From Clostridium_X cadaveris (GTDB lineage Bacteria; Bacillota; Clostridia; Clostridiales; Clostridiaceae): 64,000 bases of DNA. Below, piece by piece: positions 61,300-64,000 of the stretch; within the stretch, counting starts at the first letter, position 1, and every line of letters begins with the position of its first letter. The notes beneath the pieces were generated by a model. That model was not told the DNA's origin and did not search any database. It worked only from the letters and a program-made list of their open reading frames with translations. Both the position numbers and the translations under genes were made by a program. Where the stretch lies: the NCBI RefSeq assembly GCF_039521325.1, contig NZ_BAAACD010000024.1; one strand, 5' to 3'.

Positions 61300-61959
61300 T
61301 CATCCGTTTCTTTTTATAATTTCCATATTATTTATTTTTATAAAATCTTTTGCCAAAGGGGTTAGTATATTTTTTTCTCCTATAATAATCACATTTTCTC
61401 CTTTTTCATGAACTCTTCTTATATCATTTTCCGTTATGACTTTTTTAAAAATTTTTTCACTTTTAATAATTTCTGGTGAAAAATCCTTCAATAAATCTTT
61501 ATTACATGATGTGGTTATTTTAGAGCTTAGACTTTCATTTATAATTTCAATGCCATAATTTATTAATTGTTTTTCGAAATTTAAATATTTATTGTAAAGC
61601 TGCTTTGGGGCTGAATCCTTATAAATTTTATATTCCATACCATTTTCAAATACATATATTTTCTTCCCCTTCATGAGCATATTTAGAATAAATTTTTCTT
61701 CATTATTTGAAGCATTTAAATTCGCTAAATTTGCCATGACACTTAAATCCAACTTAGGTAATATTGCAATATCACATTCCCTGATATTTTTATTGTAAGA
61801 AATCACTTCATATTCTTTTCCAACTAAGTCATAAAACTCTTCAAGATCTCCATTTTGAAATATCACAGCTTTTTTATTGCAATCATTAATTATAGGTGTT
61901 TCTTTTAATTTATCTAATACTTCCTCTACGATAATACTGACCATTTTATCGTAATCCAT
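61300..61959 (-). CDS. Eut-operon conserved protein, function unknown
   Basis: Protein of 219 residues, of the type seen only in Firmicutes ethanolamine operons (I recall it as a TIGRFAM 'ethanolamine utilization protein' of unknown role). The N-terminus MDYDKMVSIIVEEVLDKL is an amphipathic helix like a microcompartment targeting peptide. Next comes a possible Rossmann-like fold (KKAVIFQNGDLEEFYDLVGKEYEVISYN...DIAILPKLDLS), and a C-terminal ENVIIIGEKNILTPLAKDFI. There are no recognisable catalytic motifs. AGGAGGTG precedes the ATG. It lies 20 bp after pduL. Confidence 0.75.
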   Translation of the reverse strand: MDYDKMVSIIVEEVLDKLKETPIINDCNKKAVIFQNGDLEEFYDLVGKEYEVISYNKNIRECDIAILPKLDLSVMANLANLNASNNEEKFILNMLMKGKKIYVFENGMEYKIYKDSAPKQLYNKYLNFEKQLINYGIEIINESLSSKITTSCNKDLLKDFSPEIIKSEKIFKKVITENDIRRVHEKGENVIIIGEKNILTPLAKDFIKINNMEIIKRNG

Positions 61960-61979
61960 CTAAACACCTCCTAAAAAAA

Positions 61980-62606
61980 TCACTTTATAATTCTACACAT
62001 AGTTCCTTTTGCAAAGCCGCATGCATTTGCTTCGTCATAATCTATATGCATATAAGTTCTAAAGTTTGGACTTACTCTTATAACTGTATCTTCAAATATT
62101 AAAGGTCTTTCTCCCAAAACTTCCACCTTTACATTTTCTTTATCTTTAACTCCAAACTTTTCTGCATCTTCAGGAGTTATATGTATATGTCTTTTAGCTA
62201 CTATAAGTCCTTTATTTAAAGTTATAGAGCCTCTTTCAGTAGACACTATAAGTCCTGGGGTATTTTCTATATGTCCGCTTTCTCTTACTGGTATCTTAAT
62301 TCCTAAGGATAGTGCGTCTGTTAAGGATACTTCAACTTGAGTTTCTTTTCTAGTTGGTCCCAAAACAATAACATTTTTTATAGCTCCTTTAGGTCCTGTT
62401 ATTGTTACTCTCTCCTTACATGCGTACTGTCCAGGCTGAGATAAGTCTTTAACTTTTGTAAGTGTATACCCAGATCCAAAAAGAATCTGTAAATGTTCAT
62501 CCGACAAATGAATGTGTCGTCCAGAGGCTTCAACTTCTATAAGCATTTGGCTTTTTATTCTCTTCACAACTTCATCAATTATATAGTCTAATGAAATATT
62601 GCTCAT
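61980..62606 (-). CDS. pduL: PduL-type phosphotransacylase (EutD function)
   Basis: Zinc-dependent phosphate acyltransferase of 208 residues that converts acetyl-CoA plus phosphate to acetyl phosphate and recycles CoA inside the microcompartment. N-terminal helix SLDYIIDEVVKRIKSQML (encapsulation type), then two beta-barrel halves with ASGRHIHLSDEHL, PGQYACKERVTI, VAKRHIHITPEDAEKFG and HIDYDEANACGF; the histidines bind the two zincs. It replaces the Pta-type EutD. GGAGGACATAA precedes the ATG. It lies just after the 50-residue ORF. Confidence 0.93.
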   Translation of the reverse strand: MSNISLDYIIDEVVKRIKSQMLIEVEASGRHIHLSDEHLQILFGSGYTLTKVKDLSQPGQYACKERVTITGPKGAIKNVIVLGPTRKETQVEVSLTDALSLGIKIPVRESGHIENTPGLIVSTERGSITLNKGLIVAKRHIHITPEDAEKFGVKDKENVKVEVLGERPLIFEDTVIRVSPNFRTYMHIDYDEANACGFAKGTMCRIIK

Positions 62607-62619
62607 TTATGTCCTCCAT

Positions 62620-62772
62620 CTAACTCTTGTATTTCCCAGTTTTATATTTGAAAATCATTATATTAAACAGGGATGACAATCTGTTTAATGCTGTTATTAT
62701 ATCTTCTCTTTCTATTCCGCCGTATTTTTCTTTAAATGCTTCATAAGCCGAAATTTCGGTTAATATACTCAT
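62620..62772 (-). CDS. Small ORF of 50 residues between eutM and pduL
   Basis: Translated by hand from the ATG at 62772 to TAG: MSILTEISAYEAFKEKYGG, then a hydrophobic-amphipathic middle (ITALNRLSSLFNIMIF) and a basic end (KYKTGKYKS). I do not recognise it. It has a weak ribosome site (AGAGATG), and its stop is next to the pduL ribosome site, with pduL starting 13 bp later, as in a real operon gene. The hairpin before it lies between it and eutM. It could be a microcompartment accessory peptide or a decayed remnant of a longer gene. Confidence 0.5.
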   Translation of the reverse strand: MSILTEISAYEAFKEKYGGIEREDIITALNRLSSLFNIMIFKYKTGKYKS

Positions 62773-62786
62773 CTTGGCACATCTCT

Positions 62787-62820
62787 AATTAAATGTACTA
62801 CCCTAGAGTAGTACATTTAG
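62787..62820 (-). other. Intra-operon hairpin between eutM and the small ORF
   Basis: On the minus strand AAATGTACTAC, a six-base loop TCTAGG, GTAGTACATTT. There is no T-run, so full termination is unlikely. It may stabilise the eutM mRNA and set its higher expression, or be a processing site. Confidence 0.55.
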
Positions 62821-62824
62821 TTTG

Positions 62825-63112
62825 TTATTGTTGAGTTCCCTTTGGAAGTATAGCATCTACTTCTGTGTGAGGTCTTGGTATTACATGAACAGAAATCAAT
62901 TCACCAACTCTTTCTGCAGCAGCTGCTCCTGCGTCTGTTGCAGCTTTAACAGCACCTACGTCTCCTCTTACCATAACTGTTACAAGTCCTCCACCAACTT
63001 GTTCTTTACCTACTAATTGAACATTAGCAGCCTTAACCATAGCATCTGCTGCCTCTATTGCTCCTACTAATCCTTTAGTTTCAATCATTCCTAATGCATT
63101 TGATGTTATCAT
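62825..63112 (-). CDS. eutM: EutM, hexameric BMC shell protein
   Basis: Main shell protein of 95 residues, single BMC domain. ALGMIETKGLVGAIEAADAM at the N-terminus, VQLVGKEQVGGGLVTVMVRGDVGAVKAA in the middle, and VISVHVIPRPHTEVDAIL at the end; it matches EutM/PduA. Hexamers tile the flat faces of the compartment and their pores pass small substrates. AAGGAGG precedes the ATG. It lies 22 bp after eutE. Confidence 0.96.
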   Translation of the reverse strand: MITSNALGMIETKGLVGAIEAADAMVKAANVQLVGKEQVGGGLVTVMVRGDVGAVKAATDAGAAAAERVGELISVHVIPRPHTEVDAILPKGTQQ

Positions 63113-63134
63113 ATCTATTCCTCCTTAACTTTTC

Positions 63135-64000
63135 TTACTTTAATTGATTCAATATCTTTTTTACTAATAAATCAATTAGTACTTCACTTTCCATAGATCC
63201 AGTGCAGATGTTGCAGCTAGAACTATTAGTACCTCTTATGTCTTCTAATTCCCTTACACCATAAGCAACTCTCTTTATGTTTATAAGGTTCATAGGTCCC
63301 ACATTTTCAGAAGTAGCACTTCCTCCAATACTTCCACATCCAAGGGTTAAGGCTGGCATCATGTTTACTGTAGCTCCTATTCCTCCTAATGCACCTGGAC
63401 TATTTACTGGTATTCTAGATACTGGCATTGCAAGAGCAAATTTCTTCACAACTTCCTTATCTTCTGAATGAATCATAAAGCTGTGGCCAGCACCTTCATT
63501 AAGAAGTATGCTTCTGCATCTTTCTAAAACTGCATCTATGTTATCTTCTACATAAAACGCTAATATTGGTCCAAGTTTTTCTCTTGAATAAGGTATATTG
63601 TGTCCCACCCTGTTTTCTCTAGCTATAAGGACTCTTGCATTTGATGGCACTGATATGTCGGCAAGTTTTGCTATGTATTCTACACTCTTTCCTACTATTT
63701 GAGGATTCATACTTCCATTTGGTCTTATTATAAATTTTTCAAGTTTCTTGCTTTGTTCTTCATCCAAGAAGTATCCTCCTTGAGCTTTGAACTCTGCAAC
63801 CACTTTGTCTTCTATACATTTTTCTATAACTACAGATTGCTCTGATGCACATATTGTTCCATTATCAAAAGTTTTAGAATCTAATATTCTCTTTATAGCA
63901 AGTTTTATATCTGCACTCTTATCTATAAATCCTGGTCCATTTCCTGCTCCAACTCCTAGCGCTGGGTGTCCTGATGAGTATGCAGCCTTAACCATAGCAG
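63135..64000 (-). CDS. eutE: EutE, CoA-acylating acetaldehyde dehydrogenase (5' end outside the window)
   Basis: Partial gene; about 288 C-terminal residues are visible. Acetaldehyde plus CoA plus NAD+ goes to acetyl-CoA. The catalytic cysteine is in FDNGTICASEQSVV. Nearby are HPALGVGAGNGPGFID, GAGHSFMIHSEDKEVV and NSPGALGGIG, all characteristic of EutE/PduP. The C-terminus after a cysteine-rich GTNSSSCNICTGS ends in ESEVLIDLLVKKILNQL, an amphipathic helix of the type used as an encapsulation peptide but placed at the C-terminal rather than the N-terminal end. The reading frame is open across the right edge. Confidence 0.92.
   Translation of the reverse strand, partial: AMVKAAYSSGHPALGVGAGNGPGFIDKSADIKLAIKRILDSKTFDNGTICASEQSVVIEKCIEDKVVAEFKAQGGYFLDEEQSKKLEKFIIRPNGSMNPQIVGKSVEYIAKLADISVPSNARVLIARENRVGHNIPYSREKLGPILAFYVEDNIDAVLERCRSILLNEGAGHSFMIHSEDKEVVKKFALAMPVSRIPVNSPGALGGIGATVNMMPALTLGCGSIGGSATSENVGPMNLINIKRVAYGVRELEDIRGTNSSSCNICTGSMESEVLIDLLVKKILNQLK

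Noticed and set aside
62787..62820. EutV (ANTAR) antitermination site after eutM
   Set aside because: Only one hairpin is present and its loop (TCTAGG) lacks the A-first, G-fourth pattern of paired ANTAR hexaloops. There is no T-run either.

Overview
The window is AT-rich DNA from a low-GC Gram-positive anaerobe, most likely a Clostridium in the strict sense. The grounds are the strong GGAGG-type ribosome sites, occasional TTG starts, hairpin-plus-T-run terminators after nearly every transcription unit, and gene families typical of clostridia: DUF2680, DUF5058, a B12-dependent ethanolamine microcompartment, a Pro-Pro endopeptidase-like protease and a Gram-positive RND pump. Most of the window is ordinary chromosome. 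I see no rRNA, tRNA, IS element, prophage or CRISPR array.

Layout. 1-7.4 kb: end of a sensor kinase operon with an acyltransferase, prephenate dehydrogenase, a LemA/TPM pair, a flavin oxidoreductase, an ArsC-like protein and an AI-2E-type permease. 7.6-14.1 kb: a DUF2680 secreted protein divergent from a two-component system, a membrane-linked XRE regulator, a DbpA-type RNA helicase and a GH25-LysM3 lysozyme. 14.3-18.6 kb: NhaC antiporter, thiD under a TPP riboswitch, and an alanine/glycine:cation symporter. 18.7-24.2 kb: a 1515-residue surface protein behind a cobalamin riboswitch, then a short ArsC/YusI-like gene whose redox cysteine codon is UGA with a SECIS-like hairpin just after it (a predicted selenoprotein). 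24.3-36 kb: an NSS transporter behind a long structured leader, an ABC-F ATPase with one apparently degenerate site, a dGTPase-like HD protein, an L,D-transpeptidase, the aspartase/malic enzyme pair and a second AI-2E-type permease. 36-46.5 kb: XRE-TPR regulator, a FUSC-HAD fusion, SDR, a LysR regulator convergent with a CoA-disulfide reductase/cystine symporter pair, and zinc-ribbon proteins. 46.5-58.8 kb: an M20 amidohydrolase with two membrane proteins and a PucR regulator, a Gram-positive RND pump, a short L25-like protein, threonine aldolase, MsrA, a PPEP-like protease and a nitroreductase. 58.9-64 kb: the 3' half of an ethanolamine-utilisation operon on the minus strand (eutE, eutM, a 50-residue ORF, pduL, a Eut-specific protein, eutN, a PduT-like shell protein, eutH, eutQ), ending in one strong terminator.

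How the genes fit together. Two themes recur. The first is vitamin B12: ethanolamine breakdown needs a B12 enzyme (encoded outside the window), and a B12 riboswitch here controls a wall-associated protein with a transcobalamin-like (DUF4430-like) region, a plausible cobalamin-capturing surface protein. The second is thiol and selenol redox: a predicted selenocysteine ArsC-like protein, a cysteine ArsC-like paralogue, CoA-disulfide reductase beside a cystine symporter, and MsrA. The most novel-looking items are the selenoprotein hidden by its UGA, the B12-controlled surface protein with a readable antiterminator, the unassigned structured leader before the NSS transporter, the ABC-F protein with one degenerate composite site, and the small ORF plus several predicted encapsulation helices in the Eut operon.
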